Shown here piece after piece: positions 1 through 6,018 of a stretch of 20,950 nucleotides of DNA; within the stretch, counting starts at the first letter, position 1, and each line of letters starts with the position of its first letter. The notes beneath the pieces were generated by a model. The model had not been told where the DNA came from. It saw only the letters and a list, made by a program, of their open reading frames with translations, and did no database searches. Made by a program: the position numbers and the translations under genes. Source of the DNA: a virus; the IMG/VR virus record IMGVR_UViG_3300025012_000310, positions 1 to 20,950 of that record. One strand, written 5' to 3'.

Positions 1-61
1 CATGTTCATTCGGAGTATCTGACTTTCTCAAAAACCGTCTCAGTGTCAATAAAGACAAATA

Positions 62-106
62 TACGGTTGGCGAGATTATTTCTCTTACGGTTGGAGAATA
101 CGGTGG
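62..106 (+). repeat. Three direct repeats TACGGT(T)GG upstream of recT
   Basis: TACGGTTGG occurs at 62-70 and 86-94, and a one-base-shorter TACGGTGG at 99-106. A small inverted repeat TGTC-N6-GACA lies just before them at 44-57. All are in the leader before the recT start. They could be binding sites for a regulator of the early plus-strand operon. No function is shown by the sequence alone, and the reading frame of recT stays open through this stretch, so a coding origin for the repeats is not fully excluded. Confidence 0.35.
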
Positions 107-130
107 TGACACATTTAGGAGATTTTTGGG

Positions 131-158
131 TTGTTAGACACCGTGTGCCAGATATCAA
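131..158 (+). promoter_or_regulatory. Possible promoter for the recT operon
   Basis: TTGTTA at 131-136 and TATCAA at 153-158 are separated by 16 bases, each matching 4 of 6 bases of the sigma-70 boxes. A short dyad ACAC-C-GTGT (138-146) lies between the boxes, where an operator could sit. The leader is AT-rich compared with the genes around it. This is a weak match and only one of several possibilities. Confidence 0.3.
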
Positions 159-198
159 AATAGAGTCAGTAAAAATTTCACAAAAAAGGAGAACAATC

Positions 199-1362
199 AT
201 GCAAGGAAAACAACAAGACCTGCCGATTCCCGGCACTCAACAGAAAATCACCGAGTCATCAGCCAATCTCCCGGCCGCGCCTGCCCAATCCATGTCCGAG
301 CGGTTCATGCTCAAAGTCGTAAGTGAATTCGGATCAGGTGTGGGAGAGCTTGCCCTGACCGAGCACCAGAAGCGCCTGGCACAGAACTATTTCATGGCCC
401 TGGATGCCGCGCTGAAACTGGCCGAAGAAAAGCGCCTGAAAAAGAGCGAGCAATACCGCGACACGGTTCCGATTACCTGGCAGAACGTGAACATGTCATC
501 GCTAGCCCGTAATGTCGTGTCTGCAGCCCGCATCGGCTGGGATGCCCTGGAAAAGAACCATGTCCATCTCGTCCCGTACAAAAACAACACCACCGGTCAA
601 TATGATATCGGTTTTCTCCCGGGATATAGAGGCCTCGAACTGAAGGCCGAGAAATACGCCCTTGGCGAACCGCCTGTCGTCACCTGTGAGTTGGTCTTCT
701 CCACCGACGAATTCAAGATCATTAAGAAGGATCACGAGAATAAATTCGACTCCTATACCCTGAAGGTCACCAATCCTTTCGACCGTGGCGCCATCGTCGG
801 CGGGTTCTATTATCACGCCTACAAGGACAAGACCAGGAATAAACTCGTGGTGATGTCCATGAAGGATATTGAGAAGCGGAGACCGAAGCATGCCAGTCCT
901 GAGTTCTGGGGCGGGGAAAAAGATGCTTGGGTGAAAGACGAGAAGACCGGAAAGAACAAGAAGGCCGGTAAAGAAAAGGTCGAAGGATGGTTTGAAGAGA
1001 TGTGCCTGAAGACCATCAAGCGGGCAGCCTACGGCAATATCACCATCGATTCGCAGAAGATCGATGATGCTTATCAGGTCCTTCAGCAAAACGAAGTTTC
1101 GGTGCGCGAAGCTGAATCTCAGATGACCTACGAAGAGGAAGCGAACAAGGATTTCATCGATATGGAGACTGGGGAAATCACCAAAGAGGATGAGCCGGCA
1201 ACCACTCCCGAGAATACTCCCCCGCAAGGAGACGAACCGCCGCCGGCAGATATCGGACCGGCCCCGCCTGAAGCTGGTGGCATGACATCAGAGGAAGCCG
1301 ACCGGGCACTCATGGAGGAAGAGGCGAAGAATCAGCCGAGAAAAGGCCGGGCGCCGTTCTGA
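199..1362 (+). CDS. recT: RecT-family single-strand annealing protein
   Basis: A 387-residue protein of the RecT family. These proteins coat single-stranded DNA and pair it with complementary strands during phage recombination. The conserved core spans about residues 55-298: GFLPGYRGLELKA at 138-150, PFDRGAIVGGFYYHAY at 193-208, VMSMKDIEKR at 218-227 and WFEEMCLKTIKR at 264-275. The tail from about residue 300 is acidic and proline-rich, probably disordered, and ends in the basic-aromatic KGRAPF. I chose the ATG at 199 because AAAAAGGAG sits 7 bases before it. The frame is open to the window edge, but the upstream part has no family similarity. No RecE- or YqaJ-type nuclease follows, which is unusual for recT. 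The next genes overlap or nearly touch, so this is the first gene of an operon. Confidence 0.93.
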   Translation: MQGKQQDLPIPGTQQKITESSANLPAAPAQSMSERFMLKVVSEFGSGVGELALTEHQKRLAQNYFMALDAALKLAEEKRLKKSEQYRDTVPITWQNVNMSSLARNVVSAARIGWDALEKNHVHLVPYKNNTTGQYDIGFLPGYRGLELKAEKYALGEPPVVTCELVFSTDEFKIIKKDHENKFDSYTLKVTNPFDRGAIVGGFYYHAYKDKTRNKLVVMSMKDIEKRRPKHASPEFWGGEKDAWVKDEKTGKNKKAGKEKVEGWFEEMCLKTIKRAAYGNITIDSQKIDDAYQVLQQNEVSVREAESQMTYEEEANKDFIDMETGEITKEDEPATTPENTPPQGDEPPPADIGPAPPEAGGMTSEEADRALMEEEAKNQPRKGRAPF

Positions 1363-1382
1363 TGTCAAAAAAGGATGCCGTA

Positions 1383-1742
1383 ATGAAAACATCTGAATTC
1401 AGAAAAGAACTCGAAAAAATCATGCCTGGATATTCCTGGACGGTGCACACCCCTTTTCCAGACATTCCTGGATACCTCTGTGCCACCGGGATACAGAGCA
1501 GCGGATTTAATAGGTTATCGACACTACAGGTTGAAAGAAGAGAAAAAGACGGTTCCGTTGAATATGAGGTGAAAAGCTCTGGTTTTGGGAAAAGATCTCC
1601 ATGGCTATCAAGTGCTGCCGACAAAACCCTTGCTCGGGCGCTGAGAGCCTTACAAGCCCATTACGAAGGCATGGCGAGCACATACAGCTCTCATGCGAGA
1701 GCCCTGGAAGACGGCCGCGAGCACTCTGGAAGACGCCCGTAA
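1383..1742 (+). CDS. Hypothetical phage protein
   Basis: A 119-residue soluble protein that I cannot assign to a family. It begins with a short charged helix and an MPGYSWTVH segment, then a mixed middle part resembling a small alpha/beta fold, and ends in a charged tail (residues 100-119). I prefer the ATG at 1383 because AAAAGGA lies 7-8 bases before it. An in-frame ATG at 1362 overlaps the recT stop as TGATG and would add seven residues (MSKKDAV). The position between recT and a Gp49-like gene suggests an early accessory role, which is only inference. Confidence 0.7.
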   Translation: MKTSEFRKELEKIMPGYSWTVHTPFPDIPGYLCATGIQSSGFNRLSTLQVERREKDGSVEYEVKSSGFGKRSPWLSSAADKTLARALRALQAHYEGMASTYSSHARALEDGREHSGRRP

Positions 1743-1765
1743 AATAATAATCTCAAAAATAACAA

Positions 1766-1788
1766 CTCCCCTCTTTCTCCGAGGGGAG
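1766..1788 (+). promoter_or_regulatory. Perfect 8-bp hairpin before a GTG start
   Basis: CTCCCCTC (1766-1773) and GAGGGGAG (1781-1788) are exact reverse complements around a 7-base loop. No T-run follows, so it is not a standard intrinsic terminator. It ends 3 bases before the AAGGAG ribosome-binding site of the next gene, so in the mRNA it could affect translation of that gene or protect the transcript end. Confidence 0.5.
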
Positions 1789-1803
1789 CGCAAGGAGAAC
1801 AGC

Positions 1804-2289
1804 GTGAAGACATACATCGGAGTAAAGCAGGTGATGGCAGAAGAGGATGAGCGGGACGGGCAGCCGGGATACAAAGTAGTCTACCCCGACGGATATGAAT
1901 CATGGTCCCCGAAAGAAGTTTTTGACCGAGCCTACCTCGAAATGCCGGAGAATATGACATCCGAGCCGAACTACGAGATGATCAACAGTTTCATCTCCAT
2001 GGCTACTGTGGTTGATCGAGAAGACAATACCATCCTGGCCACCTTGATTCTGAGATCAGGATTTGAGCAGCAGGCGCTCGGCGGATACGATCCGATTGAC
2101 GGCATGACCGATGCCGAGAAAGCGGATTACATCCTTATTAAATCCAAGGAAATCATATGGGACTATCTTAAATTCGTCCACCAGTGGGCGGTTAAAGGAT
2201 TGAGTCCGGTCTATGGACAGTTGGAGCCGATGACCAAGAAAGATTTCGATCTCCTTCTCGCCCCTATGCCTGTCGGAAAACCGTCATGA
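1804..2289 (+). CDS. Phage protein with Gp49/Sf6 gp66-like N-terminus
   Basis: A 161-residue protein. Its N-terminus (KTYIGVKQVMAEE, then GYKVVYPDGY and SWSPKEVFDRAY) matches my memory of the small phage family named after N4 Gp49 and Sf6 gene 66, whose function is unknown. The part after residue 55 is extra for that family: it is largely helical, with an ILATLILRSGFEQQALGGYD segment, and may be a second domain. The GTG at 1804 is chosen because AAGGAG (1792-1797) is 6 bases upstream. An in-frame ATG at 1834 would cut the conserved start. Its end overlaps the MBL gene by ATGA, implying coupled translation. Confidence 0.75.
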   Translation: MKTYIGVKQVMAEEDERDGQPGYKVVYPDGYESWSPKEVFDRAYLEMPENMTSEPNYEMINSFISMATVVDREDNTILATLILRSGFEQQALGGYDPIDGMTDAEKADYILIKSKEIIWDYLKFVHQWAVKGLSPVYGQLEPMTKKDFDLLLAPMPVGKPS

Positions 2290-3026
2290 ATCTCACCATC
2301 ACTTCAATCGCCAGCTCGTCGGCCGGAAATTGCTATCTGCTCGATAACGGCAATTCCCGATTGATGATCGAATGCGGAATAACCTGGAAACGTATTCAGC
2401 AGGCTACAGGCTACACGACTTCGACCTTGGCCGGGTGTTTGGTCACCCACGGTCATTCTGATCATTCTAGGGCCGTAAAAGACGCCATCAAGAACGGTGT
2501 CGATGTCTACCTGAGTTTTGGCACATTGGGAGAATTGGAATTGGCAGATCCGAGCGAGGCAAATAAGCAGTTCAATCATCATCGTCTCCATATCATATCC
2601 ACCAGGCGGCAATTCTCCATCCAGGGAGACTGGAATGTCATGCCATTCGATGTGGTCCACGATGCAGAAGAACCGCTCGGCTTCCTGATTTCCACCGGAC
2701 CATACAAAATCCTCTTTCTTACCGATTTGTCGTATTGCCGGTACAAGTTTAAAGGGGTGACACACCTTATGGTCGAGGCGAATTTCTGTGAGAGAATCCT
2801 TGCCGAGAACATTCGATCAGGACTCGTGGATCCTGCCCGCCGGAAACGGCTTGTGGATAGCCACATGAGCATTCAACGGGTGGTGGATTTACTTCATAAG
2901 ATGGACGGTTCGTCTCTTCAGGAGATCCATCTTATCCACCTGTCAGAGCAAAACAGCGATGAGGTTTTATTTAAAAAACTTGTGGCAGGATATACTGGGA
3001 AACCGGTCTATGTCTGCCCGGCGTAA
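2286..3026 (+). CDS. MBL-fold metallohydrolase (YycJ-like)
   Basis: A 246-residue metallo-beta-lactamase-fold protein. It opens with SSSAGNCYLL and the metal-binding motif HGHSDH is at residues 55-60. Further likely metal ligands are H125-D126, D147 (LTDLSY) and H218 in the C-terminal HLSEQNSD. Order and length match the YycJ/WalJ group of hydrolases, which includes enzymes acting on nucleic acids. The start overlaps the previous stop (ATGA). Its place two genes after recT, where an exonuclease is usual, makes a nuclease role in recombination a reasonable guess, but the substrate is not shown by the sequence. Confidence 0.85.
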   Translation: MNLTITSIASSSAGNCYLLDNGNSRLMIECGITWKRIQQATGYTTSTLAGCLVTHGHSDHSRAVKDAIKNGVDVYLSFGTLGELELADPSEANKQFNHHRLHIISTRRQFSIQGDWNVMPFDVVHDAEEPLGFLISTGPYKILFLTDLSYCRYKFKGVTHLMVEANFCERILAENIRSGLVDPARRKRLVDSHMSIQRVVDLLHKMDGSSLQEIHLIHLSEQNSDEVLFKKLVAGYTGKPVYVCPA

Positions 3027-3034
3027 CGGCCGGG
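3017..3034 (+). other. Hairpin over the stop codon of the MBL gene
   Basis: CCCGGC (3017-3022) and GCCGGG (3029-3034) pair around a 6-base loop that contains the TAA stop. No T-run follows directly; the nearest (about 3060-3066) is 25 bases on. It may be a weak terminator or pause, since the next gene lacks a clear ribosome-binding site and has the largest gap so far in the operon. Confidence 0.35.
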
Positions 3035-3073
3035 ATAAGATCAACTCGAAACTATAATCTTCTTTTTAAAAAT

Positions 3074-3790
3074 ATGAAAATGCAGCAGAAAATAAGAAAA
3101 GAAGTGATTGGGAATTGTACTTTGTATCTCGCAAATTGCCTAGATGTCTTGGCTGAGATTGGCTGCGGTACCGTCGACGCAGTTGTGTCTGATCCACCAT
3201 ATGGGATTAACTTTGATTGCTCTAAAAAACGTACCAGAAAAAGTGCGCTTTCAATGGGGGTAACTCCACTCGCAGATAGGCGATGGAGAAAAATTAATGG
3301 AGACAACAAGCCTTTCGACCCATCGCCATGGATCCGGTACCGGAAAGTCATTTTGTGGGGAGCGAATCATTACGCCGATAAACTTCCACCTTCATCGGTG
3401 CCAACCTGCTGGCTGGTGTGGGATAAAAAAATCGATACAACTCCAGACAACTTTAGTGATTGTGAACTGGCCTGGACAAACCTTCCGGGGGTGGTGAAAA
3501 AGTTCTCCCATCTTTGGCGGGGAATGGTGAGAGCTGGAAAAGAAAATATCTCCAAAGGACCAAAACTACACCCTTTTCAGAAACCAGAAGCCTTGATGGT
3601 GTGGTGCCTGGCGCTTTGTAAGCTGGATCTAGGGGCCGTTGTCCTGGATCCATATATGGGGAGCGGCACCACCGGAGTCGCCTGTATTAAAAACGGATTC
3701 AATTTTATCGGAATAGATAATGACGAAGAGCATTTTGAAGTAGCAGTGAAAAGGATCCAGATGGAAAGCAAACAAGTGCGGCTCTGTTAG
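3074..3790 (+). CDS. DNA amino-methyltransferase (N6-adenine or N4-cytosine)
   Basis: A 238-residue DNA methyltransferase with the two halves in the permuted (beta-class) order. The catalytic motif IV SDPPYG is at residues 39-44, and the S-adenosylmethionine-binding motif DPYMGSGTTG is near the end at 192-201, with HPFQKP at 166-171 before it. DPPY proteins methylate the exocyclic amino group of adenine or cytosine; which one cannot be read here. No restriction enzyme is nearby, so it is an orphan enzyme, probably protecting phage DNA or marking it. ATGs at 3074 and 3080 are both possible and neither has a good ribosome-binding site. Confidence 0.9.
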   Translation: MKMQQKIRKEVIGNCTLYLANCLDVLAEIGCGTVDAVVSDPPYGINFDCSKKRTRKSALSMGVTPLADRRWRKINGDNKPFDPSPWIRYRKVILWGANHYADKLPPSSVPTCWLVWDKKIDTTPDNFSDCELAWTNLPGVVKKFSHLWRGMVRAGKENISKGPKLHPFQKPEALMVWCLALCKLDLGAVVLDPYMGSGTTGVACIKNGFNFIGIDNDEEHFEVAVKRIQMESKQVRLC

Positions 3791-3855
3791 GGCCGGTGAC
3801 CGATTACGAAATAGAAGCAGTCTTTTTAAAAAAGCCGAAAGGCAAAAGGAGACCC

Positions 3856-4089
3856 ATGGAAAAGAAAAAAGAACCGAAGATTGAAATTACCGCAGCAAAA
3901 TCATCTTCAATCACCGGCCACGGATACGACGAAGAAACGTCCACAATGGCCCTGCAGTTCAAATCCGGGACATACCACTATCCAGGAGTCACGAAGAAGG
4001 AATATGACGAGTTGGTGGCGGCTAAGTCACTCGGGAAGCATTTCTTTGCGAACATCAAGGGAAGGTTTACGGGTAAGAAAATCAGATGA
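3856..4089 (+). CDS. KTSC-domain protein
   Basis: A 77-residue protein almost entirely made of a KTSC domain (a small domain also found at the C-terminus of some lysyl-tRNA synthetases). The pattern is seen in SSSITGHGYDEETSTM, then LQFKSGTYHYPGVTKKEYDEL and SLGKHFFANIKGRF. The molecular role in phages is unknown; nucleic-acid binding is often suggested. I chose the ATG at 3856 because AAAAGGAG is 4 bases upstream; a GTG at 3796 would add 20 residues outside the domain. Confidence 0.85.
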   Translation: MEKKKEPKIEITAAKSSSITGHGYDEETSTMALQFKSGTYHYPGVTKKEYDELVAAKSLGKHFFANIKGRFTGKKIR

Positions 4090-4106
4090 CCGGCGATAAG
4101 CTTCGA

Positions 4107-4134
4107 AGAGCCGAGTGATATTCTCCTTGGCTCT
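4107..4134 (+). other. Intergenic hairpin before the replication initiator
   Basis: AGAGCC (4107-4112) and GGCTCT (4129-4134) form a stem that can extend by three more pairs including one G-T. There is no following T-run. It fills most of the 84-base gap between the KTSC gene and the replication initiator, so it could be an attenuator or an RNA-processing site. Confidence 0.35.
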
Positions 4135-4173
4135 AATCTGTAGACATTGTGGTATGACATCGGGAAGAAAGAA

Positions 4174-4998
4174 ATGGGCACAGATATCAGAATTTCAGTC
4201 GAGTTTCTTGATCATCCAAAAACCATCAAACTTGAGAGGAAACTTGGGGTCGATGGCCTTAAAAGTCTGATTTCTCTTTGGTTGTGGAGCCGTGTGAACA
4301 GACCATGCGGGGATCTGCATGGAATGGATACAGAAGATATTGAAATAGCTGCAAAATGGAATGGTACCCCCGGCGAATTCGTTAACGCCACCTTAACGCT
4401 CCGTTGGCTGGACGTTAACGAGCCGTTAACGGAAAATTGCAAACCTTGTTATTCACTCCATGATTGGGCTGATCACAACTCATGGGCTGTTGGTACTGAG
4501 GCACGTAGCGATGCATCACGTTTCTCTCGAATGGCAAAAACCCATCCTGTTTTACATGAAAAGCTCAAAAACGAAGGACGAAAGTCTATATCTTTAGAAG
4601 AATTCAGAACACTTACGGAAGGTAACGGAACCTTAACGATTCGTAAACGGAACGTTAACGCGCCGTTAACCCCTTCTCCTTCTCCTTCTCCTTCTCCTTC
4701 TCCTGTTCCTTCTCCAATAGATAGGGGTAAAAAATTTACCCCCCCGACACTCGACCAAGTAAGGGTTTATTGCCAAGAGAGGAAGAACGGAATCGATCCT
4801 GAAAAGTTCATAGCCCACTATGAAACAACGGGCTGGATGTACGGAAAAACCAAGATGAAGAATTGGAAGTCGGCGATCATCACTTGGGAGAAAAACCAGA
4901 GATATAGGGGAGGCAACCGTCAGCCTAAAACCTTCTCTGAAATCAAAGACCAGAAAATGCGGCAAGCGATAAACGATTTCGTGGAGGGTGCAGAATGA
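4174..4998 (+). CDS. Phage replication initiator (lambda O / DnaD-like role)
   Basis: A 274-residue protein of the phage replication-initiation type. The N-terminal part (residues 1-115) resembles the winged-helix region of such proteins: IRISVEFLDHPKTIKLERKLG, then DIEIAAKWNGTPGEFV and YSLHDWADHNSWAVGTEAR. A PS-rich linker follows (about residues 167-182). The C-terminal region DPEKFIAHYETTGWMYGKTK and MKNWKSAIITWEKN is typical of phage initiators that recruit a helicase loader. The ATG at 4174 is preferred over a TTG at 4147 because the family core starts there, though its ribosome-binding site is weak. The gene contains repeats and a dyad that look like the origin itself. It overlaps the next gene by ATGA. 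Confidence 0.85.
   Translation: MGTDIRISVEFLDHPKTIKLERKLGVDGLKSLISLWLWSRVNRPCGDLHGMDTEDIEIAAKWNGTPGEFVNATLTLRWLDVNEPLTENCKPCYSLHDWADHNSWAVGTEARSDASRFSRMAKTHPVLHEKLKNEGRKSISLEEFRTLTEGNGTLTIRKRNVNAPLTPSPSPSPSPSPVPSPIDRGKKFTPPTLDQVRVYCQERKNGIDPEKFIAHYETTGWMYGKTKMKNWKSAIITWEKNQRYRGGNRQPKTFSEIKDQKMRQAINDFVEGAE
4380..4431 (+). repeat. Iteron cluster 1 (CGTTAACG), candidate initiator-binding sites
   Basis: Perfect 8-base palindromes CGTTAACG lie at 4380-4387, 4413-4420 and 4424-4431. A degenerate copy CTTAACG is at 4392-4398 and a half copy CGTT at 4402-4405. Centre spacings are about 10-12 bases, so the sites face the same side of the helix. The cluster is within the coding sequence of the initiator, and uses the TTA leucine codon twice. 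I see few TTAACG elsewhere in the window. Confidence 0.65.
4612..4670 (+). repeat. Iteron cluster 2, candidate core of replication origin
   Basis: Six related motifs follow each other: CTTACGG (4612-4618), GTAACGG (4622-4628), CTTAACG (4632-4638), CGTAAACG (4642-4649), CGTTAACG (4653-4660) and CGTTAAC (4664-4670). Centres are 10-11 bases apart, matching one helical turn. Positions 4631-4670 match 4391-4430 of cluster 1 at 32 of 40 bases by my count, exactly 240 bases apart. Arrays of this kind bind initiator proteins in lambda-like and plasmid origins. The binding protein would be the product of the host gene itself, by analogy. Confidence 0.65.
4672..4713 (+). repeat. CCTTCT hexamer tandem tract
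   Basis: Five exact CCTTCT units (4672-4701), one variant CCTGTT and one more CCTTCT. It is nearly all pyrimidine on this strand. Each unit encodes Pro-Ser, so gain or loss of units keeps the frame and only changes the linker length. It lies directly between the second iteron cluster and the dyad, where lambda has a strand-biased purine/pyrimidine stretch. Confidence 0.85.
4724..4742 (+). repeat. Perfect dyad in the candidate origin
   Basis: GGGGTAAA (4724-4731) and TTTACCCC (4735-4742) are exact reverse complements with a 3-base spacer, making a 19-base near-palindrome with an AT-rich centre. It comes 54 bases after the last iteron. A similar inverted repeat follows the iterons and the asymmetric tract in the lambda origin. 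It is inside the initiator coding sequence. Confidence 0.65.
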
Positions 4999-5630
4999 AA
5001 GGGAAGAATGACAGGATGGCCTTTTCAACGGTTATGTATCCTTTCGGAAAACTCTATGACCTTTCCCTGGAAGACAGCAAAATGTTTGGCCTTTGGTGGG
5101 ATGCCTTAAAGGAATACGACATCGAGGAGGTGGTCAAGGCTGCTCAAAAATTCATCAAGAGCCCTGATTTCGGCAATTATAAGCCGAAACCGGCAGATAT
5201 CATCAAGATGATTGAAGGAACATCCAGCGACAGGAGTTTGCTGGCCTGGTCGAAAGTCGAAAAAGCTATTCGGCGCGTGGGCTCATATCAAACCGTGTCC
5301 TTTGATGATCCGATTATCCATCGAGTGATAGAGGATATGGGCGGGTGGGTTGCAATGTGTGGATCCCAGGAGAACGAGATTCCATTTGTCTCCAAGGAAT
5401 TTTGCACCAGGTATCGAGGTTTCTCAGTGATGCAGGAGATTCCCCAGCACCCGACAAGGTTGTTTGGGATAATCGACTGCGACAATTCGGCTAATGGCTA
5501 TCGCGAGCTTTCCCGGCCGGTGTTCATCGGTGACCAGCAAAAGGCCGCCAAGGTTCTGGAAGGATGTCTGCAGCCAAAGGATGGCCTTCTATTGATCGAA
5601 GGAGAAAACAGTGAGCCAGGAAAAAGATAA
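4995..5630 (+). CDS. Putative replication partner protein (DUF6475-like)
   Basis: A 211-residue protein translated from an ATGA overlap with the initiator. Motifs such as MFGLWWDALKEYDIEEV, YKPKPADIIKMIEG, AWSKVEKAIRRVG and DDPIIHRVIEDMGGWVAMC match my recollection of the phage family DUF6475. The pattern of an N-terminal helical region with a KPADI step and an AWxKV helix is shared with phage proteins next to replication initiators. By position it is the equivalent of lambda P, the helicase loader, but I see no ATP-binding motif, so loader function is inference. Residues after 165 are variable and probably not part of the core. Confidence 0.78.
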   Translation: MKGKNDRMAFSTVMYPFGKLYDLSLEDSKMFGLWWDALKEYDIEEVVKAAQKFIKSPDFGNYKPKPADIIKMIEGTSSDRSLLAWSKVEKAIRRVGSYQTVSFDDPIIHRVIEDMGGWVAMCGSQENEIPFVSKEFCTRYRGFSVMQEIPQHPTRLFGIIDCDNSANGYRELSRPVFIGDQQKAAKVLEGCLQPKDGLLLIEGENSEPGKR

Positions 5631-5778
5631 GTGCGGGAAGTGTTACAAACTGGTCCGAAAGCAATCGTATTGCGAACGGCATAAAACAAAGATCCTCGTG
5701 ACAAGTGGCGGGCAGCATGTTCGTTGCCCGCAATGTATCGAGGAAAAAACGAGAGGGAGTCATGGGGCAAGGAATTGA
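5611..5778 (+). CDS. Short zinc-ribbon-like protein
   Basis: A 55-residue protein starting at GTG 5611 and ending at TGA 5776-5778. GAAGGAG ends 6 bases before the start. It carries CGKC (residues 8-11), CERH (21-24) and CPQC (39-42), enough ligands for a zinc-ribbon fold. It overlaps the end of the previous gene by 20 bases and the start of the next by 17, in different frames, which fits the packing style here. No family is recognised. Zinc ribbons of this size in phages often bind nucleic acid or regulate host proteins, but nothing shows which. Confidence 0.65.
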   Translation: MSQEKDKCGKCYKLVRKQSYCERHKTKILVTSGGQHVRCPQCIEEKTRGSHGARN

Positions 5779-5992
5779 ATTGGCAAAGCTGTTGAACCCG
5801 GAGAATGAGGGGTTTATTCAGTTGCTCGATGAATTGAAAGAGCAACTACTCCTCGTTTTTATCGAGAGGCTAGGCGGGAAAGTGGTTGTTCCCGTCATCG
5901 AAATCGACACGGCACCGCTCGGGAAAATCCTCACGATGGGATTTAACCAGGAGAAGATGGAGTTTGTTTTCGAGGTGAAGAAAAAAAACTAA
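5762..5992 (+). CDS. Hypothetical small phage protein
   Basis: A 76-residue protein. An N-terminal helix (GQGIELAKLLNPENEGFIQL) is followed by a leucine-rich helix and a beta-rich region (VVVPVIEIDTAPLGKILTMG), ending in basic residues. I chose ATG 5762 because GAGAGGGAG lies just before it; the in-frame GTG at 5705 would run through the zinc-ribbon gene. Nothing beyond size and position, just upstream of a DNA methyltransferase, hints at a role. Confidence 0.65.
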   Translation: MGQGIELAKLLNPENEGFIQLLDELKEQLLLVFIERLGGKVVVPVIEIDTAPLGKILTMGFNQEKMEFVFEVKKKN

Positions 5993-6018
5993 AGGTAGAA
6001 ACGGTCAAGGAGAACGAG

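Noticed and set aside
1-198. N-terminal extension of RecT from an upstream start
   Set aside because: The frame is open, but the best ribosome-binding site is directly before ATG 199 and the extension has no RecT-like sequence.
502-1227. 241-residue reading frame on the minus strand
   Set aside because: It lies opposite recT, which has clear family motifs, and its own translation shows no domain. It is a shadow frame.
2304-2765. 153-residue reading frame on the minus strand
   Set aside because: Opposite the MBL gene with its HGHSDH motif, without a good ribosome-binding site or domain.
4672-4713. CRISPR array or simple-sequence artefact
   Set aside because: The units are contiguous hexamers without spacers and code for Pro-Ser in frame in a real gene.
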